A stretch of DNA of 64,000 nucleotides. Origin: JBECKW01 sp040235505. Its GTDB lineage: Bacteria > Desulfobacterota > Desulfobacteria > Desulfobacterales > JAFDDL01. Below are positions 44,627 through 52,816 of this stretch, piece by piece. The notes under the pieces were generated by a model. The model ran no database searches, was not told the origin of the DNA, and saw only the letters and a list, made by a program, of their open reading frames with translations. The stretch is from the NCBI GenBank assembly GCA_040235505.1, contig JBECKW010000017.1, positions 73,837-137,836 on the forward strand, read 5' to 3'. Position 1 is the stretch's first letter. The number at the start of each line of letters is the position of its first letter. A program made the translations under genes and the position numbers.

Positions 44627-46357
44627 ATGACTGACAAAATCTTTCGTGTAAACATGTCCGACATGAGCACCAAGGTCGAAGCTGTACCTGAGGCATGGCT
44701 GGGTCTTGGCGGTCGCGGTCTGACTTCCACCATCGTCGCTGCAGAGGTCAAACCCACCTGCCATCCCCTGGGAAGCTACAACAAACTCGTGATAGCCCCT
44801 GGTCTGCTGTCCGGAACAGCTGCCGCCAACTCCGGGCGCCTTTCCTGCGGGGCAAAAAGCCCCCTGACCGGAACCATCAAGGAGGCCAACTCCGGAGGAA
44901 CCTCTGCCATGATGCTGGCCAAGCTTGGCGTGAAAGCCCTGATTATCGAAGGGAAACCAGCTGATGACAGCAAATGGTACTCTCTGCATATCGATGAAGA
45001 CGGCGCCACCATCAAGGAAGAAACCGAAGCCGTCGGCATGGGAAATTTTGCCACAGTCCAGACCGTCAATCAGCGCCATGGCGACAAGGTCGGTGTTATC
45101 AGCATCGGTCCCGGCGGTGAAATGCGGATGTGCGCTGCCAACATCTCTGTCAAGGATCCGGACAGCCACATACGTTCCGTCGGCCGCGGCGGATTGGGAG
45201 CGGTGATGGGCTCGAAGGGAGTCAAATTCATCTCCATCGCGCCCACTGACAAAAAGGTTGAGATTGCCGATCCCGACGCCTTCAAGGCCGCCAGTCGCGC
45301 CTTTGCAAAAGCACTCGTGGATAACCCCATCTCCAAAGCCCTGGCTCAGTATGGAACCAATGTTCTGACCAATATCATCAACGAGTCAGGCGGCCTGCCG
45401 ACCCGGAACTTTACCAGGGGACAATTCGAAGGGCATGAAGCCGTCTCCGGCGAAACCATGCACGACACCATTGTTGCCCGCGGCGGCAAACCGAAACACA
45501 ACTGCCATCCAGGGTGTGTTATCCAATGTTCCCAGATCTATAACGACCTCAATGGCGGGTACAAAACTTCGGGATTTGAGTATGAGACCATCTGGGCGCT
45601 GGGTGCGGACTGCTGTATTGACAACCTGGATCATCTCGCCGAAGCCGACAGTCTGATGGACGATATCGGTCTTGATTCCATAGAGACCCCGGTGGCCTTT
45701 GGGGTGGCCATGGAAGCCGGTGTGCTCCAATTCGGCGACGGCATCGAACTTTGCCGCATCCTCAGGGAAGAGGTCGCCAAAGGCACGCCGTTGGGACGGA
45801 TCATCGGAAACGGTGCCGCCTCTGTCGGCAAGGCCTACGGTATTACCCGGGTCCCGGTGGTCAAAGGCCAGGCCATCCCGGCGTACGATCCGCGTGCCAT
45901 CAAGGGCATCGGCATTACCTATGCCACCTCCACCCAGGGGGCGGACCACACCATGGGATATACCATTGCCACCAACATCCTCGGGGTGGGCGGCAAGTTG
46001 GACCCCTTGAGCAAGGAAGGCCAGGTGGAGCTATCCCGCAATCTTCAGATTGCCACTGCAGCCATTGATTCCACAGGCATGTGCCTTTTTATCGCCTTCG
46101 CGGCCCTTGACGATGCCACCTGCCTGCCGGCCCTGATAGACATGATCAACGCCCGTTTCGGCCTTGCCCTGACGGCTGATGATGTAACCAGCCTTGGCAA
46201 GACTATTCTGAAAACCGAACATGGATTCAACGTGGCGGCCGGGTTCACCAATAAGGACGATCGGCTGCCGGAGTTCTTCGAAGAGGAACCGGTGGCGCCT
46301 CACAACGTTGTCTGGGATATCAGCGGCGAGGCCATTGATTCATTCTGGGATTTCTAA
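44627..46357 (+). CDS. Tungsten-type aldehyde:ferredoxin oxidoreductase
   Basis: A 576-residue member of the AOR family. N-terminal GLGGRGLTSTIV binds the pterin. CHPGCVIQC supplies three cluster cysteines and DSTGMC the fourth for the [4Fe-4S] cluster. It oxidises aldehydes to carboxylates, or reduces acids, with ferredoxin, through a bis-pterin W (or Mo) cofactor. It is slightly shorter than the archaeal enzyme. AAGGAG precedes the ATG. A MoaD-like gene follows 14 bases after the stop, a common arrangement in cofactor supply. Confidence 0.93.
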   Translation: MTDKIFRVNMSDMSTKVEAVPEAWLGLGGRGLTSTIVAAEVKPTCHPLGSYNKLVIAPGLLSGTAAANSGRLSCGAKSPLTGTIKEANSGGTSAMMLAKLGVKALIIEGKPADDSKWYSLHIDEDGATIKEETEAVGMGNFATVQTVNQRHGDKVGVISIGPGGEMRMCAANISVKDPDSHIRSVGRGGLGAVMGSKGVKFISIAPTDKKVEIADPDAFKAASRAFAKALVDNPISKALAQYGTNVLTNIINESGGLPTRNFTRGQFEGHEAVSGETMHDTIVARGGKPKHNCHPGCVIQCSQIYNDLNGGYKTSGFEYETIWALGADCCIDNLDHLAEADSLMDDIGLDSIETPVAFGVAMEAGVLQFGDGIELCRILREEVAKGTPLGRIIGNGAASVGKAYGITRVPVVKGQAIPAYDPRAIKGIGITYATSTQGADHTMGYTIATNILGVGGKLDPLSKEGQVELSRNLQIATAAIDSTGMCLFIAFAALDDATCLPALIDMINARFGLALTADDVTSLGKTILKTEHGFNVAAGFTNKDDRLPEFFEEEPVAPHNVVWDISGEAIDSFWDF

Positions 46358-46371
46358 TACAAGAAAATCCC

Positions 46372-46596
46372 ATGCAGCTCACGGTCAAACTTTTCGCTTA
46401 CTTCCGGGACAACCGGTTCAAACGTCAGGTCTTGGAGTTTTCTGATGGCGCCACGGTGGAAGATATCATCCGTTCCCTTGATATCGATATTAAAGAGGTC
46501 GGCGTGATCATGATCAACTCACGTCACTGCACTCTGGGGCAGATTCCCGAAGAAGGCGATCAACTGGCTATCTTTCCGGCCATCGGCGGGGGATAA
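46372..46596 (+). CDS. MoaD/ThiS-family sulfur carrier
   Basis: A 74-residue ubiquitin-fold protein ending in Gly-Gly (AIGGG), as needed for adenylation and thiocarboxylation. It resembles MoaD, the small subunit of molybdopterin synthase, and MoaD2-type carriers beside AORs. It is separated from the AOR by 14 bases and likely co-transcribed. The HesA-like gene opposite may activate it. Confidence 0.85.
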   Translation: MQLTVKLFAYFRDNRFKRQVLEFSDGATVEDIIRSLDIDIKEVGVIMINSRHCTLGQIPEEGDQLAIFPAIGGG

Positions 46597-46741
46597 TGAC
46601 CCCGCCGATGGGTCCCGGATTTATCCAACCGATTTAAATATCCTATGTGCGCCCGGGACATCTTTGGTCGTTTTGGGTCGGAATCGGCCATACTGCATAT
46701 CGTTTTTTCTTTGCTTCTGTGTGCCCTCCGGTACAGACGGC

Positions 46742-47425
46742 TTAGGAATTGATGGTAAATTCAGAATGTTTCAGGTCGATATGCAGCCAGGAATTGTCAA
46801 GATCCGAGGAAATCCCGAGGAGCCGCTTCAGGGCTTCCCCGACCTGCAGACTGGCCACCAGGGCCACCGTACAGGCAAGTACGGGAGGGGCGGCTTTCGG
46901 CTCGGGTGCAGTATGTTGTGGATAGAGACGGCTAATGAGATCCCCTTCCGGGGGCTGCACCCCGACCTGGCCGCACCAGCCGCTTACGGCACCATGCACA
47001 AGGGGAAGGCCGTCCTGCTTGCAGCGTCTGGAAAGATCTCGACGGGCCTGGATATTGTCCAGACAATCGAGCACCACATCGACGGCAAAAGCGTCCCCTT
47101 GCAGGGGGGATCGGAAATCAACGGGAAGTGGAACCACCCGGGTATAGGGATGGATGACGGCAGACCGCCGGGCCGCCACCTCGGCCTTGTTGCGGCCCAG
47201 GGTTTTGCTGCTGGCATTGAGCTGGCGGTTACAGTTGCTTAATGAGAAAACATCCGGGTCAAAACAATGGATACATCCGACACCCAGACGGACCAGCTGT
47301 TCAATGACATGGCCGCCCAGGCCGCCACAACCGATCACGGCCACTTTTTTTTCCTGCAGCGACCGCTGCTGTTCAAGGGAGATGGCCCCGAGATTGCGGG
47401 AGAAGAGTTCTTTAAATTCCGGCAT
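46742..47425 (-). CDS. ThiF/MoeB/HesA-family adenylyltransferase
   Basis: A 227-residue E1-like enzyme. The nucleotide motif KVAVIGCGGLGGHVIEQLVRLG is followed by DxDxF...SNxNRQ (DPDVFSLSNCNRQLNAS) and LDCLDNIQARRDL. It would adenylate the C-terminal Gly of the MoaD-like protein. The paired CxxC zinc sites of MoeB are not evident. It converges on the AOR-moaD pair. A HesA-type partner of the W-cofactor genes is the best guess. Confidence 0.88.
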   Translation of the reverse strand: MPEFKELFSRNLGAISLEQQRSLQEKKVAVIGCGGLGGHVIEQLVRLGVGCIHCFDPDVFSLSNCNRQLNASSKTLGRNKAEVAARRSAVIHPYTRVVPLPVDFRSPLQGDAFAVDVVLDCLDNIQARRDLSRRCKQDGLPLVHGAVSGWCGQVGVQPPEGDLISRLYPQHTAPEPKAAPPVLACTVALVASLQVGEALKRLLGISSDLDNSWLHIDLKHSEFTINS

Positions 47426-47456
47426 CGGCGATCTCCGGCTTTGATGCGAGGTTACA

Positions 47457-47978
47457 ATGGATTCTTTTAAGCAGGATACCGTCGGCCATAGCCGCTGTCA
47501 ATCCGAAAGCACGGAGAAAACAGGAGGCCGGGGGGGTCGAACCGGCAGCTCTGCCAGTGACGCAGGCGTTATAAAAAAGCAGAAAATAAACCGACAGCTT
47601 CGTCCCATATCAAACGGCATGCAATGGCTGAACATCTGTACCCGAACACTCCACATTGCCGTGGCCGGCACCGTGTTTGGCGGCGTCATGTTGCAGGCCC
47701 ATCATGATCGCCTGGCTGCATGGCACTACCTGACCATTGCCAGCGGCGGGATCCTGTTGTTTCTTGAATGGTGGCATGATCCCAACTGGCCTCACCGTGG
47801 TAAGGGCCTTCTGGTTCATCTGCATATCCTGATGGGTCTACTCGTCCATATTGCCCCGGGCCTGGCGATTTTCTTGCTTTGGGGGGTTGTGATCAGCGGC
47901 GGCATCGGCAGCCACATGCCCCGCCGATACCGGCACTGGTCCATCCTGCACGGTGCAGAACAAAGGGATAAGAATTAA
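47457..47978 (+). CDS. Small His-rich membrane protein
   Basis: 173 residues from ATG at 47457, or 119 from the ATG at 47619 where the folded part begins (MQWLNICTRTLHIAVAGTVF). About four membrane helices follow, with several His residues in or near them (RTLHIAV, QAHHD, HLHILMGLLVHIAPG), suggesting haem or metal binding. The first 50 residues are Gly/Ser-rich and disordered. I do not recognise the family. Confidence 0.55.
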   Translation: MDSFKQDTVGHSRCQSESTEKTGGRGGRTGSSASDAGVIKKQKINRQLRPISNGMQWLNICTRTLHIAVAGTVFGGVMLQAHHDRLAAWHYLTIASGGILLFLEWWHDPNWPHRGKGLLVHLHILMGLLVHIAPGLAIFLLWGVVISGGIGSHMPRRYRHWSILHGAEQRDKN

Positions 47979-48024
47979 TGTTTCAGGAGAGCCCGTATTA
48001 AAACCATATTCAATACGAATAGGC

Positions 48025-48441
48025 CTATTCGTAAACGATTTTCCCCCTGGAGGCTTTCAACCGTCCCCGTCTTACCTTGCTTTCAATCCGTTTTTTCTGG
48101 GACGCTTGGGTGGGTCTCGTAGCCTTTCGTTTTCTGGGAACGCGGCAGGTTTTTGCAATAAGCGCCTGCAATCGATCGAGGGCATCTTCCCGGTTTTTTT
48201 CCTGGCTGCGGTACCTTTGGGCCTTGATAACGATGAGGCCGTCCTTTGAGATCCGGTAATCGCTAAGCGCCAGAAGCCGCTGCTTGGTGGTGTCCGGAAG
48301 GGACGATGCCTTGATGTCGAAGCGCAGGTGGACGGCGGTGGCAACCTTGTTGACATTCTGACCCCCCGCTCCCTGGGCACGAATGGCGTGGATCTCAATC
48401 TCAGAAAGGGGGATGGAGATGTTTTTGGATATTGAAAGCAT
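48025..48441 (-). CDS. arfB: Alternative ribosome-rescue factor ArfB
   Basis: A 138-residue release-factor homologue with the GGQ motif (RAQGAGGQNVNKVATAVHLRF) and no codon-recognition domain. The basic C-terminal tail (KRKATRPTQASQKKRIESK) enters the empty mRNA channel in known ArfB. It hydrolyses peptidyl-tRNA on stalled ribosomes. Convergent with the membrane-protein gene. Confidence 0.93.
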   Translation of the reverse strand: MLSISKNISIPLSEIEIHAIRAQGAGGQNVNKVATAVHLRFDIKASSLPDTTKQRLLALSDYRISKDGLIVIKAQRYRSQEKNREDALDRLQALIAKTCRVPRKRKATRPTQASQKKRIESKVRRGRLKASRGKIVYE

Positions 48442-48488
48442 TATTCTACCGGTCGGGGCTTTCGGTATAAATCAACGCTGAATGAGGT

Positions 48489-48866
48489 CTATTTCGAGCC
48501 GGGGTCGAGGGGTTTCCAGTTTACTTCCACAACAAAGGACTGAACAACGTCGAACAAGTCGTTAATATCAAACGGCTTTGCAATGAATGCATCCGCTCCG
48601 CACTCCCGAGCGGCGTTTTCATGGGCAGGCTTGCTGCCCATGAGGATGCATATTTTTTTCGGATATTCACTTTTAACCCGCTTTAAAAGCTCCAACCCGT
48701 CCATTTGCGGCATGTCCACATCGGAAACGATGATATCCGCGCTTTCCGGATCCTTGATGTAGGACCAGGCATCGATACCGTTTCCAAACGACTTGACTTC
48801 CCTGTTGACACTATAGGCAAGAACGTCCACCGCAAAATCCCGTGTCAATTGATCGTCATCGACCAC
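48489..48866 (-). CDS. Response-regulator receiver protein with disrupted start
   Basis: A 125-residue CheY-like receiver domain with acidic pocket VDDDQ, phospho-acceptor VSDVDMPQMDG and conserved Lys (FIAKPFD). There is no output domain. The best in-frame start is GTG at 48866, without a ribosome binding site. An ATG at 48880-48878 would give MLKIAVVDD if the AAAA run (48875-48872) had one more A. This points to a single-base deletion or a sequencing error. It follows the duplicated unknown gene on the same strand. If functional, it may signal by protein-protein contact. Confidence 0.75.
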   Translation of the reverse strand: MVDDDQLTRDFAVDVLAYSVNREVKSFGNGIDAWSYIKDPESADIIVSDVDMPQMDGLELLKRVKSEYPKKICILMGSKPAHENAARECGADAFIAKPFDINDLFDVVQSFVVEVNWKPLDPGSK

Positions 48867-48898
48867 CGCAATTTTAACATGGGGTATAATAGGTCACC

Positions 48899-49324
48899 TC
48901 ACGCGACTTTCAAAAAACTTTTTTCCCAAAGCTGCCGGTTGAACCGAATGGCATCGCAAATGCAATTCAGATTGTCTTCCATGGCCTTCAGACGATGGAA
49001 CCCCATGGGGTGATCTTCCGCCACGGCTTTTGCCATCACGGCCAGAAGCTTCACCCGCTGGAAAAAAATATGATTATAGGTCGAGTCGTCCTTCATCTCG
49101 TGGTTGCTTCGGAAATTCGGGCTCCTGCCATGCCCGTCGACGATTTCCCTTGCGATCCGGTTGGTGTTTTGAACAATCGCTTTTTTTCGGACATCCCCCA
49201 GGGGGTATTGTTTTAAATAGGCCAGGGACATGATGATGAGAAGTTTCAACCGGGATATGAACACGTCTTCACTTCTCAATTCGCGCATATCCGCTGCAGG
49301 GGCACCCAGTCGAAGCATAATCAT
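48899..49324 (-). CDS. Unknown helical protein with an internal duplication
   Basis: 141 residues. Two similar units are visible: FISRLKLLIIMSLAYLKQYPLGDVR (about residues 22-46) and FFQRVKLLAVMAKAVAEDHPMGFHR (about 87-111). Both are followed by a helix rich in N/I (TNRIAREI, LNCICDAI). This suggests a tandem four-helix arrangement. No family recognised. Its stop overlaps the GAGGTGA region just before the receiver gene, so the two genes are probably co-transcribed. Confidence 0.6.
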   Translation of the reverse strand: MIMLRLGAPAADMRELRSEDVFISRLKLLIIMSLAYLKQYPLGDVRKKAIVQNTNRIAREIVDGHGRSPNFRSNHEMKDDSTYNHIFFQRVKLLAVMAKAVAEDHPMGFHRLKAMEDNLNCICDAIRFNRQLWEKSFLKVA

Positions 49325-49460
49325 CCCGGTTTGTGAATAAAATGGGTTTTCAGGAACAGGAACGCATGATGATGCTATTTTTAGACCATATTGCCGGTGA
49401 GGTCAAGGCATTCCTTCGATCTAACAGGGAGATCGCATGTAACCCGTCATGCTGTTTTTC

Positions 49461-49531
49461 GGGGTCGCTATCGGTATCGGTATCGCTGTCGAGCCTTTTT
49501 CGATCCCGATCCCGATAGCGATAGCGACCCC
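49461..49531. repeat. Large hairpin of TATCGG/GATAGC words
   Basis: GGGGTCGCTATCG (49461-49473) pairs exactly with CGATAGCGACCCC (49519-49531). The interior is made of hexamer-like words (GGTATC, GATCCC) that pair partly. It lies in the 356-base gap before the PpiC-type lipoprotein, which otherwise holds no gene. A short frame reading Arg-Tyr and Asp-Ser repeats here is an artefact. Confidence 0.75.
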
Positions 49532-49680
49532 GATTACATCGTCGCATCATAAGTGCGATTGCCCGGGGCCATTTCGCCCAAAGGCTTGCTTGCCGGAACC
49601 CGGACGTTTATGCTATCCGTCCATAGAGGCCCATCTCAGGGCATTTATTTATCTGAAAAGGCAAAAAAGGACACCTCAAA

Positions 49681-51180
49681 ATGGAGCTCGAAAATATTGT
49701 GGAGCGCACCGGTAAACCTTTTTTTATAAGGAAACCCCGCCACTTTGCGTTTTTTGTGGCGATAGCAGCAGTTATAATCCTCATCTCCGCTTCCGGTTGC
49801 CGATCGATACCGAACGCTTCCAACAGGAGTCCGATTTCGGAAGCCCGGGAGGACACATCGCGTATTGTCGCCCGGATCAACGGTGAGCCGCTGACGTATG
49901 ACGCCCTGAAGAGACAATATGACCTGTATGTTACGATGATGGGGCAGTCCGCAGAAGATTATGAGGGAGGTTCCCTTGAGGCGTACTTAGACCGGTATAT
50001 TCTTGAGATGCTCCTGCTCCAGGAGGCGCGCCGTGAGAATATCCGCTTAACCCCCAATGAGATGGCGGCTGAAAAGGAAAGCTATCTGAAGCAGATGAAT
50101 CTTACACAAGAGGCGCTTTCAGACAAACTGAGCCGGGCTCATCTCACCATGGCCGATGCAGAGCGCTTCCTTGAAAACAATTGGATAATCGATCAATGGA
50201 GCCGGAAAAAATTTAAGGACATCTCGGTTTCCGATGAGGAAGTCCGGGCGTTTTATGACAGCAACCCGAAGTATTTCCAACTACCGGAAAGTATTTCGTT
50301 GAGCAGGATTCTCATATGTCATGAGGAAACTCCGTCGTGCAAAAGCGGCCTCACAAAACAGGCGGCAAAAGCGCTTGCCGAACGTGTCCGGAAGATGGCC
50401 ACACCGGAAAACTTTGCGGCGCTGGCCAGGCAGTATTCAACAGACGAGACCGCTTCCAAGGGCGGCAGACTCGGCACCTTTTTTAAGGGAGTCTATGGTT
50501 CCAATTTTGAAGAGGGCGTGTTTTCCATGGACATAGGGGAGATTTCGGAAGTGGAAGACACGCCCTCCGGGTTTCGTATCCTTCTGGTCACGGACAAACA
50601 GAAGGCCGGTGTCACGCCTTTTGAAACCGTCCAGGACGCTATCCGGGAAAATTTAAAAACATCGCACCTTCAGTCGGCGATCCTAAACTACTCGCTTAAA
50701 TTAAAAGATGCGGCAAAGATCCAGACGTTCGCCTTCAACGAAAAGGCGGTGGCATCCGGAAGCCCGTTTCAAACGTTCAGCAAGACCGATTATGGCCGAT
50801 GCACGGATGATAAGGGCCTCCCCGTGATTATCATGTACTCGGTTTCCTCTTGCCCTCATTGCCAGTGGGTGGGCGGGGTGTTTGATGCCGTTGTTCAGGA
50901 ATACGTGGACAAGGGGCTTATCGAGGCGCACCATTACGATATGGAAACCGAGGACGATCTTTTAACCCAAACGGTCGAAACGAAAATTCCGGAGAAATAC
51001 ATGGCAATCGGCAAACGGGGTGACCCTAAAGGAAGCCTGCCCTATTTCAATTTCGGTTGCCAATACGAGCGGATCGGCACGGGGTATGAAGCGCAGGATG
51101 ACCTTAATGCCGAAGCCGATGAAATGCGCCGGGTGATCGAGGCGCTGGTGCATCCAAAAAAAACGGAAGAGGTCAAATGA
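49681..51180 (+). CDS. PpiC-type peptidyl-prolyl isomerase lipoprotein with thioredoxin-like C-terminus
   Basis: 499 residues. A hydrophobic segment (FAFFVAIAAVIILISASGC) ends in a lipobox-like ASGC near residue 40, so it is probably an exported lipoprotein. A SurA-type N-terminal region (about 55-190) precedes a parvulin domain (ISLSRILICHEETP to EVEDTPSGFRILLVTDK, about 203-310). From about 380 a thioredoxin-fold segment contains SSCPHCQW, the CPHC motif of DsbA. This combination suggests a periplasmic chaperone coupling proline isomerisation with disulfide exchange. AAAGGA precedes the ATG. The gene overlaps trmO by ATGA. Confidence 0.82.
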   Translation: MELENIVERTGKPFFIRKPRHFAFFVAIAAVIILISASGCRSIPNASNRSPISEAREDTSRIVARINGEPLTYDALKRQYDLYVTMMGQSAEDYEGGSLEAYLDRYILEMLLLQEARRENIRLTPNEMAAEKESYLKQMNLTQEALSDKLSRAHLTMADAERFLENNWIIDQWSRKKFKDISVSDEEVRAFYDSNPKYFQLPESISLSRILICHEETPSCKSGLTKQAAKALAERVRKMATPENFAALARQYSTDETASKGGRLGTFFKGVYGSNFEEGVFSMDIGEISEVEDTPSGFRILLVTDKQKAGVTPFETVQDAIRENLKTSHLQSAILNYSLKLKDAAKIQTFAFNEKAVASGSPFQTFSKTDYGRCTDDKGLPVIIMYSVSSCPHCQWVGGVFDAVVQEYVDKGLIEAHHYDMETEDDLLTQTVETKIPEKYMAIGKRGDPKGSLPYFNFGCQYERIGTGYEAQDDLNAEADEMRRVIEALVHPKKTEEVK

Positions 51181-51638
51181 ACATTCAACCCATTGGTAAG
51201 ATATACACGCCCTTTTCAGAAAAAAAAGACTGTCCGATTCAGCCCCCTTATGCGTCCGACGCCGAAGGCCGGGTGGAACTTTTCCCGGAGTATGAACCAG
51301 GGCTGAAGGATATCACCGGATTTTCCCATATTCACCTGATTTATTTGTTCGATCGCGCCGGCGAGATTCAAATGGTCCGACCCCCATTTCTCGATGACAC
51401 GCCCCATGGCATCTATGCCTCCCGTCATCCCTGCCGGCCCAACGGAATCGGGCTTTCAATCGTGAAACTTCTCGCGTGTGAGGGTAGATTTCTCACCGTA
51501 TCCGGGGTGGATATGCTCGACGGCACCCCGCTGGTGGATATCAAACCCTATATTCCGAAATTCGATGCCTTTCCCTCAGCTTCCGAAGGCTGGACCGCCG
51601 GCAGGCAGTTCATGGAAAAGCCCGCCGGAAGGGAATAA
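51177..51638 (+). CDS. trmO: tRNA t6A37 N6-methyltransferase TrmO (TsaA)
   Basis: A 153-residue SAM-dependent enzyme of the TsaA/YaeB fold. It starts MNIQPIGKIYTPF with GFSHIHLIYLFDRA, HGIYASRHPCRPNGIGLSIVKL and VDIKPYIPKFD, all conserved. It methylates t6A37 of certain tRNAs. It overlaps the preceding gene by 4 bases. Confidence 0.9.
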   Translation: MNIQPIGKIYTPFSEKKDCPIQPPYASDAEGRVELFPEYEPGLKDITGFSHIHLIYLFDRAGEIQMVRPPFLDDTPHGIYASRHPCRPNGIGLSIVKLLACEGRFLTVSGVDMLDGTPLVDIKPYIPKFDAFPSASEGWTAGRQFMEKPAGRE

Positions 51639-51693
51639 TTCCTTGTCCCATATTCCAAGACCTTGATACCACACGGTTTTGGGGGGAAATCGC

Positions 51694-51722
51694 TTGACAC
51701 TGATGCCTTGATTTGCGATATT
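51694..51722 (+). promoter_or_regulatory. Predicted promoter upstream of pta
   Basis: TTGACA (51694-51699), 17 bases, GATATT (51717-51722), about 50 bases before the pta start. Confidence 0.5.
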
Positions 51723-51774
51723 CATCACTTTAAATGACCCCGAATAGAGATCGGGTTTTTAATAAGGAGAAAGT

Positions 51775-52773
51775 ATGAATACAAATATAATAGAACAATT
51801 CAAGCTGAAGGCCAAAAGCAACCCGAAAAAGGTGGTTTTACCCGAAGCCAATGAGGAAAAGATACTGCGCGCAGCGCGTCAGGTGAAGGATGCAGGTATT
51901 GCCGAGCCGATTCTTGTGGGAGAACCGGAGACGATCCAGACCGTGGCGGCCGAGATCGGCGTTTCTCTGGACGGGCTGCCCATTGTGGACCATACCAATG
52001 AGGAGAAGGTCGATTATTATGCAAACGAGTTTGCTAAAATTGACACCATGTTTTCGGTGAAGTCCCTGAAACGGAAGATGAAAAGCCCTCTGAATTATGC
52101 AGCCATGATGGTGCGTTTCTCAGATGCCGATTGCATTCTGGCCGGTCTCAGCCACACGACGGGGGATGTGATCATGAGCTGTCAGATGATCATCGGTCTT
52201 GCCGAGGGCATTTCAACGGTGTCCAGCATGGGCATCATGTCCATTCCCGGATACGAAGGCTCCGAAGGCAACCTGCTGGCCATCGCCGACTGCGCGGTGG
52301 TGCCCCAGCCGGATGCCAAGGAGTTGGCGGACATCGCCATTTCTACTGCCGGAACCGTAAAGGCGCTGCTGGATTGGGAGCCCCGGGTCGCCCTGCTCTC
52401 GTTCTCCACCAAGGGCAGCACCACCCACGAGAGTGTGGATACGGTCCTGGAAGCCCTTTCCATGGTGCGGGAGCGCTGTCCGGACCTTCTCATTGACGGT
52501 GAGCTTCAACTCGATTCCGCCATTGTTCCCGAGGTGGCGGCCAAAAAGCTCAAGGGAGAGGAAAGCCCCGTGGCCGGCAAGGCCAACGTTCTCATCTTCC
52601 CGAACCTGGGGGCCGGCAATATCGGTGTCAAACTGGTTCAGCAGTTCGGCAAGGCGGTGGCCTTTGGTCCGCTTCTGCAAGGATTTGCAAAACCGGTTTG
52701 CGATCTTTCCCGGGGAGCCCCCGTGGAGGAGATCGCCGGTGCCATGGCCATGGTGGCCGTTTGTGCACAGTAG
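51775..52773 (+). CDS. pta: Phosphate acetyltransferase
   Basis: A 332-residue short-form phosphotransacylase: KVVLPEANEEKILRAA near residue 18, then CILAGLSHTTGDVI, SSMGIMSIPGYEGSEG and FPNLGAGNIGVKLVQQ. It interconverts acyl-CoA and acyl-phosphate. It is paired with butyrate kinase, not acetate kinase, so the acyl preference (acetyl, propionyl or butyryl) is open. AAGGAGA precedes the ATG. Confidence 0.9.
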   Translation: MNTNIIEQFKLKAKSNPKKVVLPEANEEKILRAARQVKDAGIAEPILVGEPETIQTVAAEIGVSLDGLPIVDHTNEEKVDYYANEFAKIDTMFSVKSLKRKMKSPLNYAAMMVRFSDADCILAGLSHTTGDVIMSCQMIIGLAEGISTVSSMGIMSIPGYEGSEGNLLAIADCAVVPQPDAKELADIAISTAGTVKALLDWEPRVALLSFSTKGSTTHESVDTVLEALSMVRERCPDLLIDGELQLDSAIVPEVAAKKLKGEESPVAGKANVLIFPNLGAGNIGVKLVQQFGKAVAFGPLLQGFAKPVCDLSRGAPVEEIAGAMAMVAVCAQ

Positions 52774-52816
52774 CGAATACACAAGCGGATAAGCTTAAGG
52801 CAAAGAGGAAACAACA

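Noticed and set aside
49350..49550. 66-codon minus-strand frame rich in Arg-Tyr and Asp-Ser
   Set aside because: It is just the translation of the TATCGG/GATAGC hairpin repeat.
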